Source: Monoraphidium neglectum
Taxonomy: Eukaryota > Chlorophyta > Chlorophyceae > Sphaeropleales > Selenastraceae
Assembly (NCBI RefSeq): GCF_000611645.1
Contig: NW_014012189.1
Coordinates: 1 to 14,145 of the forward strand
Length of the DNA: 14,145 nt
Direction: 5' to 3'
In this document: in pieces, positions 1 to 7,888 of the stretch
How positions within the stretch are numbered: the stretch's first letter is position 1
How the letters are laid out: every line of letters starts with the position of its first letter
Program-made: the position numbers and the translations under genes
Notes under the pieces: model-generated
Told to the model about the DNA's origin: nothing
Seen by the model: the letters and a program-made list of their open reading frames with translations, nothing else
The model's database searches: none

Positions 1-97
1 GGCCCCCTCCACCTGGCCGCCCTGTCAGGATCTGCTGTGCGCTGCCGCCAGCAACAGGAGGCAGCTGGGGTTTTTTAAAAACTTGGGTGTGAGAAGG

Positions 98-105
98 ATA
101 TAAGG
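98..105 (+). promoter_or_regulatory. TATA-like element upstream of the dehydrin-like gene
   Basis: The sequence ATATAAGG lies about 255 bases before the proposed start codon at 359. It is the only TATA-like match I see in the upstream stretch. If used, transcription would begin near 125-135 and the 5' leader would be roughly 230 bases. This rests on the motif alone. The rest of 1-358 shows no coding sequence I can support. Confidence 0.25.
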
Positions 106-358
106 TGGAACAGGGCGTGAGCGCGCAGCGCAAAACCCCCTGCCACTGCTGTGCCAGGCGCGGCAGACATGTCAGCACGCCGTCTACTAGACCGGTAGCT
201 GCCGCCAAGCAAATTCCAGCGGTGAGCCATATTTACAGAACAGCGCGTGCCACCAAATTAGCTTTTCAGAATCAACTCTAACCAACGAACTCACTTTCGC
301 AAAGTCTGACCTCCGACCAATCTTTCGAAAGTCTCGTTCACCTCTCGAGTAAAGCATC

Positions 359-1883
359 ATGGGTCTGGGACAGAAGATTAAGGCGAGCCTTTGATTTGTG
401 CTTTTGCTTGTGCTGACCAACGTACGGCATCCCTGCGGCTCGCCCAGAGCTGCCCATGTGCATGCGGTGAACCCCACCTTCTCACCCCACCCCTCCCACG
501 CAGGCTGCCGTGAACCCCGGCCGTGAGGCGGAGACATACGGCCAGGTGAGTCCCCTGTAAAGCCTGCGCATGTTAGGAATTACACAGCTGTTATTGAACA
601 GCCAGCATCAGATTTCAACACAACACTTCAAGTCAACTTGTGCTTCTCCTGCTCCCCGTGGTTACCAAGACCCTCTCTCACTTTTACTATTGCCTCCCAT
701 TCATCCATGCTGCGCAATTTCATTAATCAGGGCGGCACTGGTACCACTGCCGTTGGCGGGGCCGGCACTGGCTACGGCAACACCAACCCCATGACTGCCG
801 GCGGCGCGGGCACTGGCTATGGCAACACTGACCCCATGGCTGCCGGCGGTGCTGGCTACAACACCAACCCGGTGGGCGGTGGTGTTGCTGGCGCTGGCGG
901 CGCTGGCTACGGCAACACTGACCCGATGGCTGCCGGTGGTGCTGGCTATGGCAACACTGGTGCCATGGGCACGGGCCCCACCTCTGGCGGCATCATGAGC
1001 GGCCACCACCACCACCATGCTGGCCAGCAGGCTGGCACCGGCTTGGGCGGGGGCATGGGTGGCGGTATGGGCGGGACCACCGCCGGGGTGGGTCCTGTGC
1101 ACCAGCAGGAGATGCGGCACGACCGGGTGAGTGTGTGTCGGATATTGTTATTGAAGAGATTGTCTGGGGTTGTGCTTTTTGCAAGGGGGGTTGTGTAAGA
1201 GCAAACAACTGTATCAGAGGGGGGCAATCACATGCCTGTAAGGGTAAGATGAAATAAAGCATGCTTTGGCATTTATTTGGGGTTCCTGCTGCCTGGGATG
1301 ATAACATTATGTCACTGCGTGACACACAACTTCATTCATGACACTCTCCTCCCCACATACACAGGAGCCTGGCCTGAAGGGCGCTGCGGCGCGTGCTGCT
1401 GAGAAAATCGAGATGGGTATGGAGCGTGCCACTGCCAAGATCAAGGGCCAGCCCGCGCCAAACCAGCAGGTGTGGGGGACTGCAGCAAAGGGTGCTGCGT
1501 GCTGCGTTTCATGCGGTCACATTCTTAGCCTGCCTGCGCAAGACACATTGTTTGTGCTTGGTAATTGACTGTATGGTAATAATGTGTTGGAAAAGATTAA
1601 CACCAAAATTCAATTCAACTTGTTGTGCAACAGGTGGCTGGGACTGGTGTGGGTACCCAGGTGAGATTGTGACACCGCCTCATTTAGACACATCTTGGTT
1701 ATATCAAACAGATTTGTTTGCTGCCAGCTGTAATGCTTGTTGTAGTGACTTTTGATGAGAGGGTTATCTGCAAGTTTGCTGCACTCACCACAGCCAAGGT
1801 TGTAACATGGAAATTGTGCACCCATCTCCCTTGGTCCACTGCAGGGCCACCACCTGGGCCACCACCGTGGCGCCAACATCTGA
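359..1883 (+). CDS. Dehydrin/LEA-like glycine-rich hydrophilic protein, six exons
   Basis: Proposed exons are 359-382, 504-545, 731-1126, 1365-1469, 1634-1660 and 1845-1883. All junctions are phase 0 and give 210 residues ending in TGA. Start: ATG at 359 has A at -3 and G at +4, and an in-frame TAA sits at 350-352. Intron 1 would use a GC donor (AAG|GCGAGC); the others are GT-AG. Residues 1-22 are Lys-containing. Residues 23-154 are Gly-rich (47 of 132) with repeats of the type GYGNTDPMAAG, a His5 run at 114-118 and GGGM repeats. Residues 155-189 form a charged, probably amphipathic helix (RAAEKIEMGMERATAKIKG). The tail is His-rich (GHHLGHHRG). There is no Cys or Trp. The Gly/His-rich, disordered make-up with a Lys-rich helix and YGNTDP repeats (compare the dehydrin Y-segment) suggests a dehydrin or other LEA hydrophilin protecting the cytosol or membranes in drying, cold or salt stress. 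No canonical K-segment is present, so the family is inferred. The exon structure is firmer than the function. Confidence 0.7.
383..503 (+). other. Intron 1 of the dehydrin-like gene, probable GC-AG type
   Basis: The donor reads AAG|GCGAGC and the acceptor CCCACGCAG|GCT. Removing it joins an eight-codon first exon in frame to the exon beginning AAVNPGRE. Positions +3 to +5 (GAG) pair well with U1 snRNA, as in known GC-AG introns. A GT donor elsewhere in 361-500 would not give as good a splice context, but transcript evidence is absent here. Confidence 0.55.
766..975 (+). repeat. In-frame repeats coding for GYGNT(N/D)PMxAGGAG units
   Basis: Five diverged units of about 27-45 bases encode GTGYGNTNPMTAG, GTGYGNTDPMAAG, GYNTNPVGG, GYGNTDPMAAG and GYGNTGAMGTG. 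All length differences are multiples of three, which supports translation of this exon. The units probably arose by slippage or unequal exchange within the gene. Confidence 0.8.
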
Positions 1884-1935
1884 AAAACTCCCAACAGCTA
1901 TGCGTGCTACAAGCCCCACGTCGGGATGATGATTT

Positions 1936-1940
1936 TGTAA
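1936..1940 (+). terminator. Probable poly(A) signal (TGTAA) of the dehydrin-like gene
   Basis: TGTAA, the standard green-algal polyadenylation signal, occurs 53 bases past the TGA stop. Cleavage would be expected about 10-20 bases further on. A second TGTAA at 2127-2131 could serve a longer 3' end. Confidence 0.5.
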
Positions 1941-2374
1941 TGGTACTCTGACTGTCATAACGCCAGGATGATGTGTTGATAGGGATATGTGAGAACTTGC
2001 ATTCCCCACATCTGCTGCTGCATTTGTGTTGTGCCTGCATTTCCCTTACTCACACATCTTATACATATGTTGTGTGCATGGTGATACTTAAAAGTGGTGC
2101 TGAGCCGTTTATATCTGGAGTGAATGTGTAATCCAGGAAAATGAGGTATTCAACTAGGTCCATGTATACAAATTGGCAATGTCAGCATGTATACATTAAG
2201 CAACGTACCTCAACTGATATTCCTATCAGCACACACAAAACAAAGTTCAAGTTCAAACAATATACAGCATGGAAGTTGCAGGTAGAACACATGTGCTGAT
2301 ACAGTCTTTGACACACACAGCACACACAGCCGGCACTTAATACATGCGCAGGTACGCACAAATGCCCGAAACTG

Positions 2375-2485
2375 TTTGCGTGCGCATGTGCACAATGGGC
2401 ATGTGCGTGCGCGCATGCGTGTGCGTGCATGCATGTGCATGCGTACGCGCGCAGTTATGCATGCACGCACATACACACGTACTCC
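2375..2485. repeat. Alternating purine-pyrimidine (TG/CG/CA) tract, Z-DNA-prone
   Basis: Positions 2399-2453 alternate purine and pyrimidine without a break for 55 bases, made of TG, CG, CA and TA steps. Flanking stretches at about 2376-2391 and 2456-2481 alternate as well, with short interruptions. Such sequence is a classical candidate for left-handed DNA and for slippage. Its frames read Cys, His, Met, Ala and Val runs on both strands, which is what a TG/CG repeat gives, so no protein is called. Confidence 0.85.
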
Positions 2486-3545
2486 CACACGCGCCCACGT
2501 GTGCGCGTCTCTTCTGCAGAAGCGCTGTGTGGGGGGGTATGTGCATGCACACACACCACACCTTTTTGTAAAAAGACGGAGGTGCCACATGTGCAGGTGT
2601 GAGAACTATGTAGCAAACTTGTAATCACCAATGATCCGTGGTTGGGGTCGATTCTGAGCATGAAATGCTAGTCATGTTGAAGCTGACTACCCTTTTCACC
2701 TTGCGCAGGTCTCAACAATCCCGCCTGTGTCATGCTGTGTTGGTGTATGGATGAGACAAAGGGTCCCCTGCAGATATTATTCACGAAAAGACCAGGCCGC
2801 TGAGTCGCGCTGCCTGATGGTGTACTTCCAGCATAAACTGCTGTCAGCGAAAATTACAGAAGGTAAGTTGCTGCAGCCGTGCAACCCTCTCAGGCCACAT
2901 GCTTCATTCGTCCAACACTCCCTTTAGGCATGCATGCAGCACTCTAGTAGACAACCACACAAGGCGGCATTCAAGTTCGTTTGTTGCCAGCAGTTGTTGA
3001 CATAGTTGTACTCAATGACGTGTGGCATGGACATGGCAGCAATGAGGTGCTGTTTTAGGCTGGTTCATCAGGGTATCATTATCGTTATTGCATCACAGCA
3101 GAGGCGCGCCCGCGCTGGTGTTGCTGATCGCAGGGGGTGCACCCAAGTCTGCTCTCATAGCGTAGTCAGAGCGGCTCGTTGCTCAAGCATCTGGTCTCTT
3201 GTGGAACTGCTGCCGTTGTATCTACAGCGGGGCTGAAGCATCGCTGACCAGTACCCTGCAGATGTGGTCGGGGGCCAGATCAAGAATTGAGTGAGATTTT
3301 GTTTGCATATTGGGCCAACTGGGGGGCGGTGTGCACTCTATATCCCAGCACATGCTGCCAGACCAATGACAAGTTTGGCTGCCAGCATCAAGTCTACAGC
3401 AGCAGGACGCATACGCGCATGCATGGTGCACGCACGTCACTCATCCCTGCCAATCATGCGCCCACCCCAACTGAGGCGTGGCACGCGATGCGTGAGCGAT
3501 CAACCCCCCGTGCCCTTGCCCCTGCGCTCGCCCCAACTTTGTTTC

Positions 3546-4256
3546 TCACATGATATTTGACGCGAGGTCGGTGCCCGACGCGCAGAGCTGCGCCAGCAGC
3601 ATGGCAAAGTTGAGCAGCGCGCCGGCGCCGATCGTCAGGCTGCCGCTGACGGCGGCCTCGGCCAGCGGAGACAGCAGCTGAAGGAGGGAGTAGACGAGGG
3701 CGAGCGCCGACACGACGACCGAGGTGATGTCGGATGTGACGAGCGCGTCCTGGCTGAAGCGGGCCTTTGAGGACGCCGCGGCGGCCACCAAGGTGCCGTT
3801 GATGAAGGTGCCGTTGCCGGCGTCGCACGTGCAGTGAGCAGCCGCCGCCAAGTAGGCGGAAGCAGCTGCGGACGCCGCCGCCGTAGCATTGGCGGCGGCG
3901 GCAGCTTTGTCGGCCTTGGCGGCGGCAGCAGCGGCAGCCTTGCGCTGGGCGGCGGCGCGCCGCGCGTTGAGTAAGAGGAGCTGGCGGCGGGCTTGGGAGG
4001 CGGTGGAGGCGTCCACCTGCAGGGAGGCGGCCGGCGGGCCGGCACGCCAGGCGTCACTGCCGGCGCCGTTGGCGCCCCACTGCTCCCCGTCGCTTTGAGC
4101 GGCCGCGGCCTGTTGGAGCAGCACCCTCACGCCGTTGTACTGCTTGGCGGCGGCCACGGCGGTGTTGGCCGCGGAGCTGAGCGCTAGGAGCGCTAGCAAG
4201 GTAAAGGCAGCCACAAAGGCCGCGCGGGGGGTCAGTCTGCAGATGCGGCGGGCCAT
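3546..4256 (-). CDS. Alanine-rich secretory or membrane protein of unknown function
   Basis: One uninterrupted frame gives 236 residues; the ATG has A at -3 and G at +4. I do not recognise the family. Residues 1-7 are basic (MARRICR), and 13-33 form a hydrophobic core followed by small residues, which fits a signal peptide cleaved near AVAAA (33-37). Residues 86-140 are Ala-rich with interspersed Arg, Lys and Gln and should be helical. A short segment at 141-155 contains the pair HCTC and two NGT sequons; a third sequon is NAT at 123. Residues 178-198 and 205-226 are hydrophobic enough to be two membrane spans, or a hydrophobic anchor, with a short polar C-terminus. Taken together this suggests a protein of the endomembrane system, cell surface or wall. 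The Ala run is encoded by varied GCN codons rather than a pure repeat. The start and single-exon structure fit, but there is no homology support. Confidence 0.6.
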   Translation of the reverse strand: MARRICRLTPRAAFVAAFTLLALLALSSAANTAVAAAKQYNGVRVLLQQAAAAQSDGEQWGANGAGSDAWRAGPPAASLQVDASTASQARRQLLLLNARRAAAQRKAAAAAAAKADKAAAAANATAAASAAASAYLAAAAHCTCDAGNGTFINGTLVAAAASSKARFSQDALVTSDITSVVVSALALVYSLLQLLSPLAEAAVSGSLTIGAGALLNFAMLLAQLCASGTDLASNIM

Positions 4257-4496
4257 GCTTGAGTGATTCTCAAGAATATTTATCTGACGTATTGAGGAGG
4301 TAAAAGCAGAAGGTGAGGGTGACAGGGCAAAGGCTGAGTCCCGAGAGATGTCGGATGTGGCGCCCGGAACTCCGGAGTTCGCTTTGCTGGTATAATGTAA
4401 TAGTCATTATCAACAAATGTAAATGTTATTCATCACGCCACCTGGCAGCTGTGAAGGCGACCATTGCGCCAGCCGCCAGGCAGCTCCACTGATCCG

Positions 4497-4524
4497 CCCC
4501 ATGTGCCCCATGCACCACATGGGG
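4497..4524. repeat. 9-bp perfect inverted repeat with 10-base loop
   Basis: CCCCATGTG at 4497-4505 pairs with CACATGGGG at 4516-4524. The loop itself repeats CCCCATG. It sits about 550 bases past the MYND stop codon and just outside the duplicated segment. No T-run follows, and a role is not evident. Confidence 0.5.
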
Positions 4525-5019
4525 GCCACACGAGACGGGATGCGCGGCTGCGGCGGTTTACCAGCACAAGCAGTTGTATGACTATGAGGAGTTGATAGGG
4601 CGCCAGGACAATGATGTTGCACCCACCAGCCACCCGCCGGCCGGACCCCCTCCGATGCCCCCTGCGACGTGCATGCATGCCCTCTTGGGACGTGTGCTCT
4701 TGCAAGGCGGGAACGCGCGAGAAGCGCCCTGCAGTTGCTGGTGTATTTTGAAAACGTCATTACTGGACATGCTTGCGCGTGTGTGAAATTTCTGGCGTAC
4801 AGCAGTGGGTTTGCCCTGGTTGCAAGTTTGCTGCATGTGCTGCCCGCTGTGTCCTTGACCTTGCCAGGTGCTATTTCGCCCCCTACCCTGCCTTGAAGGT
4901 GCCACCTGCTGTGTTGGAAAGCTGCTCTTTGGCCAATCTCCAGCAACCGCAAACCAGAGACCAAGTGCTTCTGTGTGCAGCCGCAAGGCGGGCCCAGCCG
5001 TTGCGCCCAGCCCATCCTT

Positions 5020-5024
5020 TTACA
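5020..5024 (-). terminator. Candidate poly(A) signal (TGTAA) of the MYND gene
   Basis: The minus strand reads TGTAA 30 bases past the TAA stop. It is the only such motif on that strand close downstream, and it would give a short 3' UTR. The matching position in the second copy has changed to TTTCACAACC on the plus strand, so the motif is lost there. Confidence 0.35.
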
Positions 5025-5053
5025 CCGTTGCTTTGCTGTTTTGAACCAAAGTG

Positions 5054-7888
5054 TTACTCCATTTTGACCAAACCCGCACTACACCGCACCCGCCGCTGCG
5101 CGCGCTCCTTGAGGCAATAAGCCTTGTGGGCCGGCCAGGCAGTCCTGTAGCAGGCGTACGAGCAGAAGCGCGCGACGCGGCAGCCGGCGCAAGAGCTGAG
5201 AGGTGAGCCTGATGCCTGCGCTGTGTTGCCGCAGCCAACACAGGCGCGAGCTGCACGGGCTTCCCTGACACGGATTTCTTGATTTTGCTCCTGCTGCTGC
5301 TGCTCTTGGTGCTGCTCCTGCTGCTGCTGCTCTTGCTGCTGCTCCTCCTGCTGCTGCTCCTCCTGCTGCTGCTGCTCCTGCTGCTGCCGAGCGTGTGCTG
5401 CTCGCCGCTGCACCTGCTGCTCCTGGCATGGGGTCTGATGGTGCGGCCAAGAGCGCCTCAGGCAAGCACTGGAGCAGAACCGGGCCGTGCGGCAGCCGCC
5501 GCACAGGCGCAGGCGCGCGCCTGATGACGAGGCCGTGCTGCCGCAGCCGGTGCATGCACATTGCGTTGCATGGTTCTTTTTCTGTTGCTCCTGCTCCTGC
5601 TGCTGCTGCCGCTGCTGCTCCTGCTGCTGCTCTTCCTCCTGCTGCTGCTCCTGCTGCTCCTGCAGCTGCTGCTGCTGCTGCTGCTTGTGATTTTGCTGCC
5701 GCTGCTGTGCCGGTTGCTGCCACTGGTGACTGCGTTGCCGCTGCCGACGCGGCTGCTGCTGCTCCTGCTGCTGGCCCTGCCTTCCAGCCGCCGCGTTGCG
5801 AAGGGCTTGCAGGGAAGTGAGTGCCGTGATCTTGACATCTCTGGCCAGCTCACAAGCTGCGGACAGCATCTCGTGTGGGTGCGAGGCAGGATCGGCGGCG
5901 GCGCTAGCGCAGCGCACCAGCCCCTCCAACGCCGCCACGGCGCGCCGCACGCCGTCGCCCGCGGGTGCGGCGGCGGCTGCGGCGCTGTTGTGCACACTTG
6001 CGGCGCGCCACACACCTATTGCTTTGCCCGTCTCGCTGCCGCCGCCCACTTCAACTCCGCCACCGCCGCCGCCGCCGCTGCTGCAGGGGCTGCCTGCCGC
6101 CACCCACTGCTGCTCTGCCCAGCCGGCCAGCTGCTCCAGCAGCTCAACGGCAATGTCCTGCTCGCCGCTCTCCTCCTTGGCCACCACCCTCGCCACGGCC
6201 ATCAACGCGCTCTCGCTCGTGGCAAGGTCGCCGGCGCACGCAGGCCAGACTGACGCGATCATGCTCATGATGCTGACCCCGTTTGACTCTGCTGCCGCGA
6301 TGGCCTCCCACACCAGCTGCGCCGTTCCCCCTTGCCGGCGGCCGCCCAGGCCGCCCTGCTGTGCAACTGTCGCCCGCGTGTGGTAGAGCAAGACGCCCAG
6401 CGCGGCCGCTATGGGGACGCGGATGCAGGCCTCTCGCCCGGCCGCCGCAGTTTCTAGCAGTGTGCGCAGTAGCGTGAGGGCACCCATGCACACCAGGGCG
6501 TCTGCAAAAGAGCTCTCCGTGCGGCCGCCGGTGCCGCCGCCGCCGCTGCCAGCCTCGTCGTCTACGCCGCCGCGAGTGACGCCCACGAACATCACCACAG
6601 CGCACAGAGCAGAGATTGAATCCTCCACATCCGCGCTGTCTGCGCCGTCTGCGCCATCCGCCGAGGCCAGCGCATCCCTCAGGCCAGCGACTATTGCCGC
6701 CGCGGCCCCAGGGGCTGGCGCAATGCTGCTGCTGCGCGGTGCGGGCGCCAACACGCCCGCCATCTCCGCTTTCGCCACGCTGCACAGGCAGCTGGCCGCG
6801 AGCGAGCGGGCCCGCCATTTGAGCTCGGCGCCCTCGTCTGCCACGAGGTGGTCTGCGGCCTTGCGGCCGCCGCCGACGATCGCCAGCAGCGGCGGGGCCA
6901 GCGCGGGGCCGCACGACGCGGCGAGCGAGGTCGGCTCGCCGTCCTCTTTGAGGCACTCGTCGAGCGCGATCAGCAGGACTGTCTGCTCCTCTACGTCCTC
7001 CATGCCGCCCGCCCGGCTGAGGCCGGCGATCGTCCGCGCGAAGCAAGGGCCGAGCTCGGGCAGCCCCGCGACGAGCGCGCGCGCGACGGCGGACCGCGCG
7101 TGGTGGCTGTCCGCCGAGCAGAGCACGTAGGCCGCCAGGCGGAGCGCGTAGACGTCCTGCATGGTGCCCTGCTCCACGCGCGCGCGCAGGGCATCCACCA
7201 GGAGCCCGGCCGCCCCTGCAACTTCGCGGTCCCATGCCAGGGCCATTTCTACATCAACTTCTTCGATGTGAGGGGACGAGTAGAATATGGTGGCGATGTG
7301 CTCCAGAATCCACAGCGGGTTGGCGTAGAAGCCGCGCACCTCCAGCGAGGCCGGCGGCAGCGCCGCCAGCCGGGCCAAGGTCGCGAGGATGCCAGGCACA
7401 CCCCCTGCGGCTGCTACGGCAGGCGGGACGCCGCCAGGGGTGTCGCCAACGCAGACGCATCTCAGCACGTGCAAGAGGGCGATGATTCCTGCGCGCCACA
7501 GATGCGCGTCCGCCGCGTCCATGCCGCCGCGGGCCCCAAGCGGCGCTGCGAGCCCCGCCCGCACCAGGGCCGCAGCGGCCATGGCGGCGCAGTCCGCGGT
7601 GTGCAGCAGCCTGCGGGCCGCCGCACTGCGTCCGAGGAGTTCTGCCAGCTTGCCGAGCACAAGCGCATCCGAATGCATGCGCTTTTTACTGCTGCTGCTG
7701 CCGCTGCCGCTGCTGCTGCTGCTGCTGCTGCCGCTGCCGTCAGTTCCGCTGGAGTAGACAACTTTCATGAGCGCCATGAACCCCTGTGGTGACGGGGCAC
7801 GGCTGGCTTGCCGTCGAAAGCTGAAGCGAATCGCGCGCCTGCACTCCCCCCTCTCCAGGGCGCCTGCGATGATGCTAAGGCCGTCCAT
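5054..7888 (-). CDS. Double MYND-type zinc-finger protein with armadillo-like N-terminal region and Gln/Glu-rich linkers
   Basis: A single exon encodes 944 residues from ATG at 7888 (G at -3 and +4). Another in-frame ATG at 7972 would add 28 residues but has a poor context. A Ser/Gly run lies at 48-67. Residues 73-695 are Ala/Leu-rich helical repeats, some resembling armadillo repeats (AAGGVPGILATLARLA). Residues 702-770 are rich in Gln, Glu and Arg. MYND finger 1 has ligands C779, C782, C796, C799, C805, C809, H817 and C821. A Gln/Glu linker spans 822-872. Finger 2 has C883, C886, C900, C903, C909, C913, H921 and C925. Both fit C-x2-C, C-x2-C-x5-C-x3-C-x7-H-x3-C in full. The MYND family binds zinc and mediates protein-protein contacts, often with proline-rich partners. 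There is no SET domain, so a methyltransferase is not indicated. A scaffold or regulatory role is inferred; partners are unknown. A truncated duplicate lies upstream at 9091-11183. Confidence 0.8.
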   Translation of the reverse strand: MDGLSIIAGALERGECRRAIRFSFRRQASRAPSPQGFMALMKVVYSSGTDGSGSSSSSSSGSGSSSSKKRMHSDALVLGKLAELLGRSAAARRLLHTADCAAMAAAALVRAGLAAPLGARGGMDAADAHLWRAGIIALLHVLRCVCVGDTPGGVPPAVAAAGGVPGILATLARLAALPPASLEVRGFYANPLWILEHIATIFYSSPHIEEVDVEMALAWDREVAGAAGLLVDALRARVEQGTMQDVYALRLAAYVLCSADSHHARSAVARALVAGLPELGPCFARTIAGLSRAGGMEDVEEQTVLLIALDECLKEDGEPTSLAASCGPALAPPLLAIVGGGRKAADHLVADEGAELKWRARSLAASCLCSVAKAEMAGVLAPAPRSSSIAPAPGAAAAIVAGLRDALASADGADGADSADVEDSISALCAVVMFVGVTRGGVDDEAGSGGGGTGGRTESSFADALVCMGALTLLRTLLETAAAGREACIRVPIAAALGVLLYHTRATVAQQGGLGGRRQGGTAQLVWEAIAAAESNGVSIMSMIASVWPACAGDLATSESALMAVARVVAKEESGEQDIAVELLEQLAGWAEQQWVAAGSPCSSGGGGGGGVEVGGGSETGKAIGVWRAASVHNSAAAAAAPAGDGVRRAVAALEGLVRCASAAADPASHPHEMLSAACELARDVKITALTSLQALRNAAAGRQGQQQEQQQPRRQRQRSHQWQQPAQQRQQNHKQQQQQQLQEQQEQQQEEEQQQEQQRQQQQEQEQQKKNHATQCACTGCGSTASSSGARLRLCGGCRTARFCSSACLRRSWPHHQTPCQEQQVQRRAAHARQQQEQQQQEEQQQEEQQQEQQQQEQHQEQQQQEQNQEIRVREARAARACVGCGNTAQASGSPLSSCAGCRVARFCSYACYRTAWPAHKAYCLKERAQRRVRCSAGLVKME
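5288..5389. repeat. CTG/CAG-rich tract coding for the linker between the two MYND fingers
   Basis: On the coding (minus) strand the tract is CAG with interspersed GAG and CAA codons and reads Gln with regular Glu. Interruptions are frequent, so it is not a pure microsatellite. The matching tract in the duplicate at 9322-9402 is shorter and has a longer pure CAG run, showing length change since duplication. Confidence 0.9.
5582..5690. repeat. CTG/CAG-rich tract before MYND finger 1
   Basis: The minus strand encodes a Gln-rich run with Glu and a few Arg, Leu and His residues. The matching tract at about 9585-9735 of the duplicate is longer and Gln/Glu/Arg-based. Both copies vary in length only by repeat units within the tract. 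Confidence 0.9.
7687..7740. repeat. CTG/CCG/GCT tract coding for a Ser/Gly run
   Basis: The minus strand uses AGC and GGC codons for the run of Ser with Gly near the N-terminus of the MYND protein (residues 48-67). It lies outside the duplicated segment. The run probably acts as a flexible spacer. Confidence 0.8.

Larger units (their letters stand above)
1884..3545. other. Intergenic stretch without a supported gene
   Basis: These 1.66 kb hold the 3' region of the dehydrin-like gene, a CA-rich stretch around 2311-2332, the alternating purine-pyrimidine tract at about 2375-2485, and lower-GC sequence after that. Open frames here are short, have no recognisable domain, and do not share the codon use of the flanking genes. 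One stretch at 2709-2862 is bounded by splice-like sites (GCGCAG| and |GTAAGT) but I could not attach it to a coding frame. No tRNA, transposase or terminal repeats were seen. Confidence 0.6.
4257..5053. other. Intergenic stretch: upstream region of the Ala-rich gene and duplicated 3' flank of the MYND gene
   Basis: The left part is the presumed 5' leader and promoter of the leftward Ala-rich gene; an AT-rich patch at about 4388-4430 could contain its core promoter (TATAAT on the plus strand). From about 4625 rightward the sequence is homologous to about 8655-9090, the flank of the second MYND copy. A perfect 9-bp inverted repeat lies at 4497-4524. A 201-residue minus-strand frame at 4410-5015 has no recognisable domain and I do not call it a gene. 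Confidence 0.6.
4625..7099. repeat. Tandem segmental duplication, left copy (intact MYND gene portion)
   Basis: This 2.5-kb segment is repeated in direct orientation at about 8655-11183. The right border is sharp: identity stops after position 7099 here and 11183 there. The left border is gradual and placed near 4625/8655. By eye, identity is about 94% over 6236-6321, about 90% across the second zinc finger, and about 75% in the flank at 4790-4910. The unit holds the 3' two thirds of the MYND gene and some 400 bases beyond its stop. Confidence 0.85.

Noticed and set aside
2182..2661. Cys/His-rich frames on both strands around the alternating tract
   Set aside because: TG, CG and CA repeats read as Cys, His, Ala, Met, Val and Arg in every frame. 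No zinc-binding spacing is maintained, and there are no indels or units suggesting translation.
2709..2862. Possible exon between GCGCAG and GTAAGT
   Set aside because: Both splice-like sites are good, but no frame links it to a neighbouring exon, it has no recognisable protein content and it lies past the dehydrin-like gene's stop and poly(A) signal. It might be a non-coding exon.
5279..6386. Long plus-strand frames rich in Leu, Ala or Cys opposite the MYND gene
   Set aside because: They are readings of CTG, TGC and GCT on the strand opposite a CAG-rich coding region and have no domain or conserved start. The minus strand carries intact zinc-finger motifs.
6848..7792. A 314-residue plus-strand frame rich in Arg, Ala and Gly
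   Set aside because: It lies opposite the MYND gene's helical region. High GC leaves few stops in several frames; the composition is typical of an antisense shadow.
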